Shown here piece after piece: positions 7,233 through 16,035 of a stretch of DNA of 64,000 nt. The notes under the pieces were generated by a model. That model did not search any database and was not told where the DNA came from. It worked only from the letters and a program-made list of their open reading frames with translations. A program made the position numbers and the translations under genes. Source of the stretch: Microbulbifer variabilis (lineage in GTDB: Bacteria; Pseudomonadota; Gammaproteobacteria; Pseudomonadales; Cellvibrionaceae); NCBI RefSeq assembly GCF_020524905.1, contig NZ_JAIVKI010000018.1, positions 1 through 64,000 of the forward strand, in the 5' to 3' direction. Numbering within the stretch: position 1 is the stretch's first letter; each line of letters begins with the position of its first letter.

Positions 7233-8111
7233 TTACAGCTGATTTAGCGGCACTTTTAAATAGACTGTGCCGTTGGATTCTGCCGGAGGAAACTGACCGG
7301 CACGAATATTGACCTGCACTGAGGGGATAATCAGCCGCGGCATGGGCAGGCTGGCATCGCGTTTTTTACGGATTGCCACAAACTCGCTTTCGCTAATGCC
7401 ATCACGCAGGTGGATGTTTTCCCTTCGCTGGGCCCCCACGGTGGTTTCACACTCGTGCTCCCGCTGGCCCTGCGGTGGGTAGTCGTGACACATGAACATG
7501 CGGGTTTCGTCCGGCAGGGATAATATTTTTTTCACCGACAAATACAGTTGTGCAGCATCACCTCCGGGGAAATCACAACGGGCACTGCCCACATCGGGCA
7601 TAAACAGGGTATCTCCTACAAACAGGGCATCGCCGATCAACCAGGCCATATCCGCGGGGGTATGGCCGGGGCTATAAATCACCCGCGCCTCCAACTCTCC
7701 CACCTGAAAATTTTCACCGTCTTTGAACAGGTGATCAAACTGGCTGCCATCGGCAAGAAACTCCCGCTCCAAGTTAAAAACCTCGCGAAAAATCTTCTGC
7801 ACCTGGCAAATCTGCTCGCCGATGGCGATGCGCCCACCCAACTGCTCTCGAAGGAAAGGCGCCGCAGAGAGGTGGTCGGCATGGGCGTGGGTTTCCAATA
7901 TCCACTCCAGAGCGAGGTTCTTTTCCCGGATAAACGCCACTATTTCTTGCGCACCCTTGTTGCTGGTACGCCCGGATGCCGCGTCAAAGTCAAGCACGGC
8001 ATCCACCACTGCGGCCGAGCCACCGTCCCTGTCGTATACCACATAGCTCCAGGTTTCGGTCTCCCTATCGAGGAACGGCCGCACCTGAGTGCTTTGCTTT
8101 ACCTGCGGCAT
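7233..8111 (-). CDS. Persulfide dioxygenase (Blh/ETHE1-like metallo-beta-lactamase fold), 292 aa
   Basis: The protein has the metallo-beta-lactamase metal site: THAHADHL at residues 74-81, SPGHT with His150, GDTLF with Asp167, and CHDYPP with His209. ETHE1-type enzymes keep a single Fe(II) on two histidines and an aspartate and oxidise glutathione persulfide to sulfite. Length and motif spacing fit the bacterial Blh group. It is divergently transcribed from the ArsR regulator at 8208, 96 bases away, and followed by the DUF442 gene that often accompanies Blh. The arrangement matches known BigR/Blh sulfide-detoxification loci. Cytoplasmic; no signal peptide. Confidence 0.93.
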   Translation of the reverse strand: MPQVKQSTQVRPFLDRETETWSYVVYDRDGGSAAVVDAVLDFDAASGRTSNKGAQEIVAFIREKNLALEWILETHAHADHLSAAPFLREQLGGRIAIGEQICQVQKIFREVFNLEREFLADGSQFDHLFKDGENFQVGELEARVIYSPGHTPADMAWLIGDALFVGDTLFMPDVGSARCDFPGGDAAQLYLSVKKILSLPDETRMFMCHDYPPQGQREHECETTVGAQRRENIHLRDGISESEFVAIRKKRDASLPMPRLIIPSVQVNIRAGQFPPAESNGTVYLKVPLNQL

Positions 8112-8145
8112 TTTTTGCCCTCCAAATTCACTACCCGATCAATAT

Positions 8146-8164
8146 ACATTTTGATAATATGTAA
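8146..8164. promoter_or_regulatory. Candidate BigR operator and divergent promoter region
   Basis: The 96-base gap between the divergent genes is strongly AT-rich. TACAT at 8146-8150 and ATGTA at 8160-8164 form an imperfect inverted repeat (TACAT-N9-ATGTA), followed by AATATATTATTAA that could serve as a -10 element. ArsR-family repressors bind such AT-rich dyads overlapping promoters. Binding by the neighbouring gene product is inferred. Confidence 0.45.
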
Positions 8165-8207
8165 AACAATATATTATTAACTTGTAGATTGTTGCCAGGC
8201 CAAATTT

Positions 8208-8522
8208 ATGCCCGACACCACAAACCTCGACTTAAACAAGATGCGCGACTCCGCCGGCCAGGCCGCGGCCATGCTCCGCTCCTTGGCCAATCAAGACCGA
8301 CTGCTACTGCTGTGCCAACTCAGCCAGGAAGAACTAAATGTAGGCGAACTTGAGGAGCGCCTGGGTCTTCGCCAGCCCAGCCTCTCCCAACAGTTGGGTG
8401 TTCTACGCCGCGAGGGGTTGGTGGATACCCGCCGGGAGGGTAAACATGTTTACTACCGGGTAGCAGACTCACGGGTTCTGGCACTTCTACAAACTCTTTA
8501 TCAACTCTACTGCGCGGAGTAA
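8208..8522 (+). CDS. bigR: BigR/SqrR-type ArsR-family sulfide-responsive repressor, 104 aa
   Basis: This is a winged-helix ArsR repressor. The recognition region [20 protein letters not shown] (about residues 52-71) is followed by a wing ([13 protein letters not shown]). Two cysteines, Cys36 in LLLLCQL and Cys102 near the C-terminus (YCAE), are placed like the redox pair of BigR/SqrR/YgaV, which form a tetrasulfide or disulfide with persulfides and then release DNA. It lacks the metal-binding CxC of classical ArsR. It likely represses both the persulfide dioxygenase arm and its own downstream YeeE pair. An internal ATG 11 codons in is a possible alternative start. Confidence 0.88.
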   Translation: MPDTTNLDLNKMRDSAGQAAAMLRSLANQDRLLLLCQLSQEELNVGELEERLGLRQPSLSQQLGVLRREGLVDTRREGKHVYYRVADSRVLALLQTLYQLYCAE

Positions 8523-8526
8523 CCCC

Positions 8527-8958
8527 ATGACCATCGATTGGACTGCCTTCACCCCGGTCACGGCACTCGCTGGCGGCGCCCTTATCGGGCTCGCCAGCGT
8601 CCTATTACTGATCTTTAATGGCCGCATTGCCGGCATCTCTGGTGTTTTAGGCGGCCTGCTGGAAGGCAGCTCCGGTATCGGCTGGCGCCTGGCTTTTATT
8701 ATCGGCCTACTGGCCGCACCGCTGGCTTGGCAACTCTTTGCCCCCCTCCCCCCCATCAAAATTGAGGCGGGCTACCCCACCCTGATCGCCGCCGGCCTGC
8801 TGGTGGGCTTCGGCACCCGTTTGGGCTCCGGCTGCACCAGCGGTCACGGGGTCTGTGGCCTGTCCCGCCTCTCACCCCGCTCACTGGTCGCCACGCTGGT
8901 CTTTATGGCGGCGGGCTTTGCCACTGTTTATGTTGTGCGCCACCTGCTGGCCGTTTGA
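8527..8958 (+). CDS. YeeE/YedE-family membrane protein, first half, 143 aa
   Basis: A DUF395 (YeeE/YedE) membrane protein with four hydrophobic segments. The motif [20 protein letters not shown] near residues 98-117 contains the conserved cysteines; in YeeE homologues such cysteines line a thiosulfate path. It starts 4 bases after the regulator's stop, so it is in the same transcript. Together with the next gene it forms the two-gene version of a transporter that is a single chain in other bacteria. Thiosulfate or a related sulfane-sulfur species is the likely substrate, inferred from the family and from the persulfide context. Confidence 0.9.
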   Translation: MTIDWTAFTPVTALAGGALIGLASVLLLIFNGRIAGISGVLGGLLEGSSGIGWRLAFIIGLLAAPLAWQLFAPLPPIKIEAGYPTLIAAGLLVGFGTRLGSGCTSGHGVCGLSRLSPRSLVATLVFMAAGFATVYVVRHLLAV

Positions 8959-8972
8959 ACGAGGATCGAATC

Positions 8973-9404
8973 ATGAAAACCACTGTGACTGCGTTGCTGG
9001 CGGGCTTGATCTTCGGACTGGGCTTGCTGTTATCCGGTATGGCTAACCCGGAAAAGGTATTGGGCTTTTTAGATATTGCCGGCGCCTGGGACCCTTCCCT
9101 GGCACTGGTTATGGCGGGCGCCATCGCCGTCAGTCTGCCCGCCTTTCAATTATTTAAAGGGCGCAAAGAATCCTTACTGAAAGAAACCTTACAGTTGCCA
9201 ACCAATACCCATATTGATCGCCGCCTGGTGATAGGCGGCCTGATGTTTGGTATCGGTTGGGGGCTGGCGGGCTTCTGCCCTGGTCCCGCCCTTGTGGCGA
9301 GCGGTGCCGGACTGGAAAAAGCACTGATATTTACTCTAGCCATGCTGGCCGGCATGGGCATTTTCAGGCTGAGCGCCCATAAGATGATCCCGGCGCGAGG
9401 GTAA
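8973..9404 (+). CDS. YeeE/YedE-family membrane protein, second half, 143 aa
   Basis: The partner of the preceding protein: another DUF395 half with segments at about residues 3-22, 40-58, 82-101 and 112-130. GWGLAGFCPGPALV carries the conserved cysteine of the second half. The start ATG at 8973 has GAGGA ten bases upstream; a TTG at 8955 overlapping the previous stop is less likely. Equal length (143 residues each) and adjacency support a heterodimeric or pseudo-dimeric pore. Confidence 0.9.
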   Translation: MKTTVTALLAGLIFGLGLLLSGMANPEKVLGFLDIAGAWDPSLALVMAGAIAVSLPAFQLFKGRKESLLKETLQLPTNTHIDRRLVIGGLMFGIGWGLAGFCPGPALVASGAGLEKALIFTLAMLAGMGIFRLSAHKMIPARG

Positions 9405-9523
9405 GGCGGGCACCTGGGTGCGGTTGGCACTGATAACCAGCGCCGCCGCAGCGGTCTATCTTGTTGAATCAAGATATCGCCACGACGACTAAGAAGAAAA
9501 CGGCTAATCAACAGAAGCAAAAT

Positions 9524-11278
9524 ATGCGTGTGCAGCAACTGATTCCCCTCTGGCTAAAACGCTACCAACCCAGGTGGCTGATAGGGGATGCCGTGGCTGC
9601 AATCCTCGCCAGTATGATGTTGATTCCCCAGGCTCTGGCCTATGCGGCACTGGCCGGCCTACCGCCCTACTTGGGACTTTACGCGGGTCTGCTGCCTCTG
9701 GTGGGCTATGCCCTGTTCGGCTCCAGCTCGGTACTCTCTGTAGGGCCCGTGGCAATATTGGCCCTGATGACCGCCTCCGCGCTTGCCCCCATCGCCACAC
9801 CCGGCAGCGCCGAATATATTAATGGGGCCATACTGCTGGCCCTACTCAGTGGAATAATGCTGCTATTGATGGGCTTCCTAGGCCTTGGCAGCCTCTCCAA
9901 TCTACTGAGCCTGCCGGTGGTCAATGGCTTTGTCTCCGGTGCGGCAGTGTTGATCATCGCGGGGCAAATAGCTCCGCTACTCGGCATTAAAAGCGAGGGG
10001 CACACAGCCCTGGAAATTTTGCTAAGCACGATTGATAACGGCCCATTTAGCGATCCGGATGCAGCCATAATGGGGCTGATTGCCCTATCCAGCCTGATTA
10101 TCGCGCGCCTCGGACTTCCCTTATTACTGCGCACCCTGGGTGTTGAAGCCACACGGGCAAAATTGCTGTCGCGCCTGGCCCCCATGCTGATAGTGCTCCT
10201 CTCCATCGCCCTCACCGCTATCTTCCACTGGGAGCTGGATTTGCCCGTAGTGGGCGAAATTCCCGCGGGTCTACCAGACTTCACCCTACCAGTTTTTAAC
10301 CCCTCCATGATTTACGAGCTGTTGCTGCCGGCACTGATTATCGCCCTGCTCGGCTTTGTCGAGAGCCTCTCAGTGGCCCATACCATCGCCCTTCGACGGG
10401 GGGAAAAGCTCGATGCCAATGCGGAATTGCGCGGCCTCGGTACCGCCAATCTTCTCAGTGCCTTTTCCGGAGGGTTTGCGGTAACCGGCAGCTTTGCACG
10501 CACCGCGGTGAACGATGAAGCGGGGGCAAAATCACCGCTAAGTGGCATTATCGCCGCAGTGTTGATAGCCCTGGTACTGCTCTATGCCACCAAGGTGTTT
10601 ACCGAACTGCCGGTGTGTGTGCTGGCCGCAACCATTATTGTGGCGGCAGCCAACCTGATTGACCTGCGCGCGCTGGCACGACACTGGCACTACGACCGCA
10701 CCGATGGCCTGGCCATGGGCGGCACCCTACTAGGCGTCATACTGTTTGGCGTGGAGGCGGGCATCGGCCTGGGCGTGGGGCTCTCTTTCGCCACCCTGAT
10801 TTGGCGCGCCAGCCGGCCTCATATCGCCGTGGTGGGGCGTGTTCCTGGCACCGAGCACTTCCGCAATGTGCTGCGCTATACGGTAAAAACCCAGCCGGAC
10901 ATTCTCTTCCTACGCATTGATGAAAATTTGTTTTTCAGCAATATCAGCGCGGTAGAAGACCGCCTGTTTGCAGAGGTGAAACGGCAAAAGAGCCTGCACG
11001 ACCTGGTGCTGATTCTCTCTTCGGTCAACCGCATCGACAGCACCGCCACCGAGCGCCTGCAGCAGGTCAACCAAGACCTGCTGGAGCGCAATATCCGCCT
11101 GCACTTAGCAGAAGTTAAGGGCCCTGTACTGGACCGGCTGGGACGCTCCAAGCTGCTGCAAGAATTAACCGGCCGGGTATTTCTCTCTGCCTATATCGCC
11201 GAACTGGCCCTGCGCCATCACAATATCAGTGATGATGATCAACCCAGCGCTCCGCCCTCCCCCGCCGATCCCACTTGA
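9524..11278 (+). CDS. SulP-family anion transporter with STAS domain, 584 aa
   Basis: A second SulP permease. The signature IPQALAYAALAGLPPYLGLY lies near residues 36-55 and SVGPVAILALMTASAL near 75-90. Membrane helices extend to ~430, and a STAS domain at ~440-560 includes VNRIDSTATERLQ. It aligns well with the SulP at 4862-6574 but is clearly divergent, so the two are old paralogues rather than a recent copy. I take the ATG at 9524; a TTG at 9461 would add 21 mostly polar residues and has no clear ribosome site. It lies about 120 bases after the YeeE pair and probably belongs to the BigR-controlled group. Confidence 0.88.
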   Translation: MRVQQLIPLWLKRYQPRWLIGDAVAAILASMMLIPQALAYAALAGLPPYLGLYAGLLPLVGYALFGSSSVLSVGPVAILALMTASALAPIATPGSAEYINGAILLALLSGIMLLLMGFLGLGSLSNLLSLPVVNGFVSGAAVLIIAGQIAPLLGIKSEGHTALEILLSTIDNGPFSDPDAAIMGLIALSSLIIARLGLPLLLRTLGVEATRAKLLSRLAPMLIVLLSIALTAIFHWELDLPVVGEIPAGLPDFTLPVFNPSMIYELLLPALIIALLGFVESLSVAHTIALRRGEKLDANAELRGLGTANLLSAFSGGFAVTGSFARTAVNDEAGAKSPLSGIIAAVLIALVLLYATKVFTELPVCVLAATIIVAAANLIDLRALARHWHYDRTDGLAMGGTLLGVILFGVEAGIGLGVGLSFATLIWRASRPHIAVVGRVPGTEHFRNVLRYTVKTQPDILFLRIDENLFFSNISAVEDRLFAEVKRQKSLHDLVLILSSVNRIDSTATERLQQVNQDLLERNIRLHLAEVKGPVLDRLGRSKLLQELTGRVFLSAYIAELALRHHNISDDDQPSAPPSPADPT

Positions 11279-11350
11279 CCCGTCACTTGGTTAACTTGTC
11301 TGCCAGCGCCAATTACTGGCAAAATATCCAGTATTTGGGCGAAGGACACC

Positions 11351-13570
11351 ATGGCTGGCGATACACTGACACAGGAACAGCGGGCCATTGCGGATCACTC
11401 CGGCGGTCACGCCAAGATTATTGCCGTGGCCGGTTCCGGCAAAACCACCGCCCTGCTGCACTATGTAAAAAATCGCCTGGATGCCGGCATCCCCGCCGCC
11501 CAGCTGCTGGTATTGATGTACAACCGCAGCGCGCGGGAGGATTTCGAGCGCCGCATGGGTCAGCTGGGCAGTAACCACGCCCCTGCAGTGCACACCTTTC
11601 ACAGCGTCGGCTACCGCCTGTACCAGCGCATGATCGCCAACGGCCATATCGCCGCAGCCAACCTCAGCCCCCTGCCACAATCCAGCGTACAGCTGCAAAT
11701 CTGGAAAGCCATCGAGGAGTGTGCTCCCACCCATGAGCTAGAGGAAATTCGCGAGCGCAAGCAGTCGGAAATCGAGGCCGCAGAATTTTTTATCGACTAC
11801 AGCAAAACCCTTCTCTGCGGTGAACACAGTGCGCTCAAGGAACTAAAACTCGGCGACGAATACAGTTATTTTTTACAGGTATTTCGCACCTTCGAAGACT
11901 GGCGTCGAAGCAAGGCAACCGTAACCTATGCCGACCTGATCTACGAACCGGCGAAATTACTCCATGAAAAACCGGAGTTGGCACAACAATACGGCGGAAA
12001 TTATGAAGATATTCTGGTGGACGAGTACCAGGACATCAATGAGATACAGCACTTCCTGTTGCGAGTACTGCACGGAGGCAATGGCAATGTGATCGCCATT
12101 GGCGATCCCGACCAAACCATTTATGAGTGGCGCGGCTCCAAGCCGGAATTCCTGCTCAAATTATTCGACCAGGATTTTCCGCCGTCTTACATTTATCACC
12201 TGAGCCGTACTTTCCGCTACGGGCACCAGCTGTCCCTGGCCGCCAACCACTTTATTGAGAACAACCGCGACCGCGCCGAGATTTTTTGTGTCTCCGCCGA
12301 TGGCGAGCGGCAAACCCCCATCGAACTTGTGAGCACCGATAAAGAGGGGCGCTGGCTGGTAGAACACCTGCGCCGCTGCCAAAAGCAGGGCCAATCTTTG
12401 GCGGGTATCGCCATACTGGTACGCCTCTGGTCTATTGCCGCTCCGCTGGAACTGGCGCTGCTGGCCAACAGCATTCCCTACCGCTCCGCCAGCCGTAACA
12501 CGGTGCTGTCGCGCCGTGAACTGCGGCCGCTGTTCTGGAGCCTAAATATCGCCTCGGGACGTTTTAGCGAACTCCCACCCAAGCGGCGCCAGCAAGGATT
12601 ATACGAATGGCTCACCGCGCCACATGTGCGCATCCCGCGCAAAGTACTCGAACCTCTCTGTGCCGCCCTCGCCACTCGGGAGAAAGGCTGGGGCAAACAA
12701 CTGCTAGCGCAACTGCCTGAGCCCCTGAGCAAACCCCAAGCCAAACGCCTGCGCCAACGAGCGGAGCTTTTGATACAGATAGAGAGCTGGCGCGGCCACG
12801 CCGGCGAGCTGTTGCGCCGACATATTGGTGAGCTAGAGCTTCTCAGCGGTATTGCCGAAGACGCCTTCACCCGCCAGCAGGGTGAGGAGAGGCAACAGAC
12901 TATTCTGGCCTTCTGCCAATACCTGGATACCCTTAAGCAACCTCCGGCAGAAGCCTTGGCGCACCTGCAGGAATTACAGCGGCAACACCGCGAGGGCGAG
13001 CAGACTGCGGCGGAGGCCATCCAGATCACCACCATGCACCAAGCCAAAGGGCTGGAGTGGGACCAGGTCATTATTCCCACCCTCACCCAGCACAATATGC
13101 CCTACCAGTCCCAGCGGGATTTCAGCACCCCCGCCTCCCTGGAGAGTGAGCGTCGCCTGATGTACGTGGCCATGACACGGGCAAAGTCCAAACTGTTTCT
13201 GCTGGCCCCCACCGAGGAAGCCAAGCGCAAAGACCCCGAGGCCGCACAGCCCTCGTTATTTATCGACGAAATGCGATTGCCCCTCAGCCAGCTGATGGCG
13301 CAATGCCTGCGCGAACGCCCCGAACATATCCATACCGATATCCCGGTCTCCCGCCAAGCCCTGCGCTACCTAGAGGCCTGCGACTACAACCCAACACTCA
13401 GCGCACCCGCCGCCCCCATACGCAAGCCCACCCAAGGCGAGGCCTTACGCCACAACAAGCTGGGCCAGGGACGCGTTTTAAAGTGGGAGGATCAGCGTGT
13501 GGAGGTGCAGTTCAGTGATGGCAAAACGCGACGCTTCGACTGGGACACCCTGGCCCGCTATTTGGTGTAG
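11351..13570 (+). CDS. UvrD/Rep-family superfamily 1 DNA helicase, 739 aa
   Basis: A 3'-5' SF1A helicase acting on single-stranded DNA. Walker A is AGSGKTTALL near residues 27-36; motif Ia is in LMYNRSAREDF; Walker B is DILVDEYQDINE near residues 223-234; motif III is GDPDQTIYEWRGS; motif V/VI regions are TTMHQAKGLEWDQVI and RRLMYVAMTRAKS near residues 595-607. The C-terminal KLGQGRVLKW..VEVQF module is the Tudor-like tail seen in UvrD/PcrA. At 739 residues it is close to UvrD but differs in its middle, so it may be an accessory family member rather than uvrD itself. The ATG at 11351 follows GAAGGACACC. It stands alone, 72 bases after sulP. Confidence 0.9.
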   Translation: MAGDTLTQEQRAIADHSGGHAKIIAVAGSGKTTALLHYVKNRLDAGIPAAQLLVLMYNRSAREDFERRMGQLGSNHAPAVHTFHSVGYRLYQRMIANGHIAAANLSPLPQSSVQLQIWKAIEECAPTHELEEIRERKQSEIEAAEFFIDYSKTLLCGEHSALKELKLGDEYSYFLQVFRTFEDWRRSKATVTYADLIYEPAKLLHEKPELAQQYGGNYEDILVDEYQDINEIQHFLLRVLHGGNGNVIAIGDPDQTIYEWRGSKPEFLLKLFDQDFPPSYIYHLSRTFRYGHQLSLAANHFIENNRDRAEIFCVSADGERQTPIELVSTDKEGRWLVEHLRRCQKQGQSLAGIAILVRLWSIAAPLELALLANSIPYRSASRNTVLSRRELRPLFWSLNIASGRFSELPPKRRQQGLYEWLTAPHVRIPRKVLEPLCAALATREKGWGKQLLAQLPEPLSKPQAKRLRQRAELLIQIESWRGHAGELLRRHIGELELLSGIAEDAFTRQQGEERQQTILAFCQYLDTLKQPPAEALAHLQELQRQHREGEQTAAEAIQITTMHQAKGLEWDQVIIPTLTQHNMPYQSQRDFSTPASLESERRLMYVAMTRAKSKLFLLAPTEEAKRKDPEAAQPSLFIDEMRLPLSQLMAQCLRERPEHIHTDIPVSRQALRYLEACDYNPTLSAPAAPIRKPTQGEALRHNKLGQGRVLKWEDQRVEVQFSDGKTRRFDWDTLARYLV

Positions 13571-13635
13571 CGCTTGGCAAGGTCAGAATGTATGGGGTAA
13601 GACAATGATTTGTAACGATTTTTTTAAGAAAACAG

Positions 13636-13662
13636 TTGACTTGGGTAAAGCGTCTCTATAAT
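13636..13662 (+). promoter_or_regulatory. Sigma-70 promoter of the first tRNA-Arg gene
   Basis: TTGACT at 13636-13641 and TATAAT at 13657-13662 are separated by 15 bases, followed by the discriminator ATCCGCACCC. The second tRNA-Arg copy has TTGACG and TATATT with the same spacing and a nearly identical discriminator (TCCGCACCC). Confidence 0.75.
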
Positions 13663-13677
13663 ATCCGCACCCGTAAC

Positions 13678-13754
13678 GCGCTCGTAGCTCAGCTGGATAG
13701 AGTACCTGGCTACGAACCAGGCGGTCGGAGGTTCGAATCCTCCCGAGCGCGCCA
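13678..13754 (+). tRNA. tRNA-Arg (anticodon ACG), copy 1
   Basis: This 77-base cloverleaf has acceptor arms GCGCTCG and CGAGCGC, D-arm region AGCTCAGCTGGATAGAGT, anticodon stem-loop CCTGG-CTACGAA-CCAGG with anticodon ACG, T-arm GGAGGTTCGAATCCTCC, discriminator G and an encoded CCA end. It reads CGN arginine codons after A-to-I editing by TadA. It is identical in sequence to the copy at 17342-17418. Confidence 0.97.
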
Positions 13755-13765
13755 TACAAGAAAAA

Positions 13766-13800
13766 GGCTTATGTCTCGCGACATAGGCCCTTTTTGTTTT
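13766..13800 (+). terminator. Rho-independent terminator of tRNA-Arg copy 1
   Basis: GGCTTATGTC and GACATAGGCC form a 10-bp stem (one G-U pair) around a TCGC loop, followed by CTTTTTGTTTT. It begins 11 bases after the tRNA's CCA. Confidence 0.85.
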
Positions 13801-14627
13801 GCGGCACCCAATAAATAACGAGTTAGCCACCCGCAAGTTGAATCCCACAAACCTTCACCACCACCATAAATCGCTACACTCAGATAGCCTTAGCCAGCTC
13901 ATAGAAAACGCCCACTGTCACCCCGATCTAGTCATCACCAATTAGCCACAGGCTCTCAGTAACTTCAGGTAGATACCTCTCCTTATATCTGCATCTGTCT
14001 GAACCAGAAAGATTATGACAACCTTAAAGCACCAGAGTCCCCCTCTATAAATTCACACTTACATGTGAAGTAAGCTGTGAAACTCCAATGCAACCTACCT
14101 CCAAGATAACTTACCCTTAGTGGCCCACCACAGTCATTCACAGGAGCGGCACTCAGAACAGGCCACTCACTGGAAAATCTGCGCTTCAAGAACCTCCGCT
14201 GCCCACTTTTCACTCATCTTTAATACATGCAAGGGGCCCTTACAGTAGATGGGTGCAGATTTAGGGGTATAGATTCATTTCTAAGCCACCCACGAGCCGT
14301 AAGCTAAAGAGGTTTTAATATCCAAGTCTTGCTCTATCTATCAGAATCCAAGAGCAGCCTCCTCTATTTCTAGAAGAAAATTGATGATTCTTTGATTAAT
14401 AAAGGCTTCCCAAAAAGACATAGAGCAGAGAAAATAATGAATTATAAAGAAGCTACTCTATATCTTCCTTTGAACACCTGTGCCAACAAAAGATAACTTT
14501 GATCTTCAGAGTCTTTTTTTGTTTGCTGCAAACCTGGAAGCGCTTTCGAATTATAGAGAAGAGTGATACAGAGACCCCTCTTTTGAATGAACTGTGATGT
14601 GCTGCACTTAAAGGTTGAATGCAGGTA
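13801..14627. other. Long stretch without a supported gene
   Basis: These ~830 bases hold no reading frame I trust. A minus-strand frame at 14013-14213 is open but has no ribosome site and matches no family I know; it may be part of a decayed gene. The base composition is AT-richer than the helicase region. Around 14500-14525 there is a TTTTTTTGTTTG tract without a stable stem. Confidence 0.4.
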
Positions 14628-14861
14628 ATGAAGATTTATGGATATACGAAAAACACATTGCGAAAGAATCCGTCAGAACTGTCTGAGGCCACGCTCTCAG
14701 CAAACCCGGTAGAGCTTCGCGAACTTGCGGATTTTCTAGAAAAGTGCGCAACCGAAATAGAACAGCAGGGCTCAAATTGGGAGCATGAGCATTTTCGAAG
14801 CGATGACAATAATCTTGATACACTATCGCTCATTATATTTAATTCAGGTGCCGAGCAGTAA
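14628..14861 (+). CDS. Small acidic protein, Imm32-like immunity candidate, 77 aa
   Basis: The short acidic protein has LSEATLSANPVELRELADFL in its middle, then a helix ending in EIEQQGSNWEHEHFRSD and a final strand LSLIIFNS. The order helix, HEHF-type motif and hydrophobic end strand resembles the Imm32 family of polymorphic-toxin immunity proteins. This is a resemblance by eye only. The ATG at 14628 follows GCAGGT; a second ATG at 14619 would add three residues. No toxin gene is adjacent. A core-like ATAACAAGGG lies 10 bases after the stop, so it may be an old integron cassette. Confidence 0.6.
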   Translation: MKIYGYTKNTLRKNPSELSEATLSANPVELRELADFLEKCATEIEQQGSNWEHEHFRSDDNNLDTLSLIIFNSGAEQ

Positions 14862-15010
14862 TTCATACACATAACAAGGGTTTCCAGTCGACACCCAAAG
14901 CTGCATGTTTTTTGTGCAAGGTCGAAAAGTTCCCATTCTTGTCCAAACCGCGCTCCCCTTCGGGCGCACCTGAACCCGGTTGATGAATTATCAACTGATC
15001 TGAGATGTAT

Positions 15011-15295
15011 ATGAAGAAAGTATTTTTTGCACTACTCCTATTATCATTATTTGGCTGCGCTACTCCCAAAGGCCCTTTTGAACGACTCACTAAAGCCGGG
15101 GAGTATGAGGTGAAGGCGGATGAAGCTAGAGAGATGAATAGATATTCCGAAGCGCAAAACTATGAAAAAAAAGCAAAAGCACTTAGGCATGAAAAACCCT
15201 TTAAGAAAGAAGATGTAGCGTTAGATGCATTTGAAGTGCTCGTAAATTGGATTTTTGGCAAGGAGACAAAAGAGGAAAATCTTGGATGGCAGTAA
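15011..15295 (+). CDS. Small lipoprotein, 94 aa
   Basis: A lipoprotein signal peptide is clear: MKK, a hydrophobic run (VFFALLLLSLF) and the lipobox LFGC with Cys15 as the acylated residue. The mature part is charged and probably helical (FERLTKAGEYEVKADEAREM, then SEAQNYEKKAKALRHE), somewhat like a tetratricopeptide-type helix pair. The ATG at 15011 is preferred over 15005 because a GAG lies a suitable distance upstream and the signal then begins MKK. Sorting to the outer or inner membrane is not certain; the residue after Cys is Ala, not Asp, favouring the outer membrane. Function unknown. Confidence 0.65.
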   Translation: MKKVFFALLLLSLFGCATPKGPFERLTKAGEYEVKADEAREMNRYSEAQNYEKKAKALRHEKPFKKEDVALDAFEVLVNWIFGKETKEENLGWQ

Positions 15296-15410
15296 GATTC
15301 ACAACAAAGACACTCAGCAATAACCACAAAAAAAACAAGCGTGGCTGGGACGCCCAGCCTCCCCTACGCTTCAACGCCTCCCGCTAACGGCATTAACTTA
15401 TGGGAAACAT

Positions 15411-15923
15411 ATGAGCATAATTTCATCTTTCTATATTTTCCCATCAAAGCTTCAAGACAAACTTCTTGAGTCTGCAAAGGTAAAGATAAACGTAGAGAAA
15501 AAACTATTTGGTTTAATCAAATGTAAAACCAAAGATTTCTCAGGTTTTGACAAGTTCCTCTCTGAATATACAAATGAGCAAGAAGCTTATCCCATGAATG
15601 GATCAATCATGGTAGACCTTCTAGCTACTATGGAAGATGAAGGGCATAAAATTTTTGAGTATTCCCTAGAAAAATCCAATAAATTAGGCGACTTAGTTCA
15701 GTCATCAACTGCTCTATTTGACACAAAAGGTGCAAATAAATTTATATCTTCATTGAAGAACCATGAAATAAATATTGATACAATTAAATAACAATATAAT
15801 GAATACAATATAGATTATTCAGAGATTGATCTTGATGACACATTTCAGAAAACAAAGAAACACCTTATAACCTGGCTTAAATCAATAAAAGACAATGAGA
15901 CTGGACTGCTTATACTCGGCTAA
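15411..15923 (+). pseudogene. Hypothetical gene interrupted by an in-frame TAA stop
   Basis: An ORF of 126 codons (15411-15791) stops at TAA 15789-15791. The same frame then continues without a break for 43 more codons (QYNEYNIDYSEIDLDD and so on) to a TAA at 15921-15923. The continuation is lysine- and acid-rich and looks like the natural C-terminus (TKKHLITWLKSIKDN). The original protein was probably about 170 residues. The overall shape resembles small DUF1877-type proteins, but I would not assign a family. The simplest explanation is a single nonsense mutation (for example CAA or AAA to TAA). The downstream stop is embedded in GGCTAACAAACC, similar to an attC core. Confidence 0.6.
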
Positions 15924-16035
15924 CAAACCAATGACCCACGTTTTTTTGATACCTGACAGCTTATACTTCACTGCGCTTTAGCAGTGAGCTATTGAAGAGC
16001 TATGCATTTCTAAAATTCAAGATAGGAAAAATTAA

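Noticed and set aside
13624-13848. Minus-strand frames across both tRNA-Arg genes
   Set aside because: They are the reverse complement of the tRNAs and their terminators and merely open by chance.
14013-14213. 66-codon minus-strand frame in the gap after tRNA-Arg copy 1
   Set aside because: No ribosome site or recognisable protein; the frame breaks downstream.
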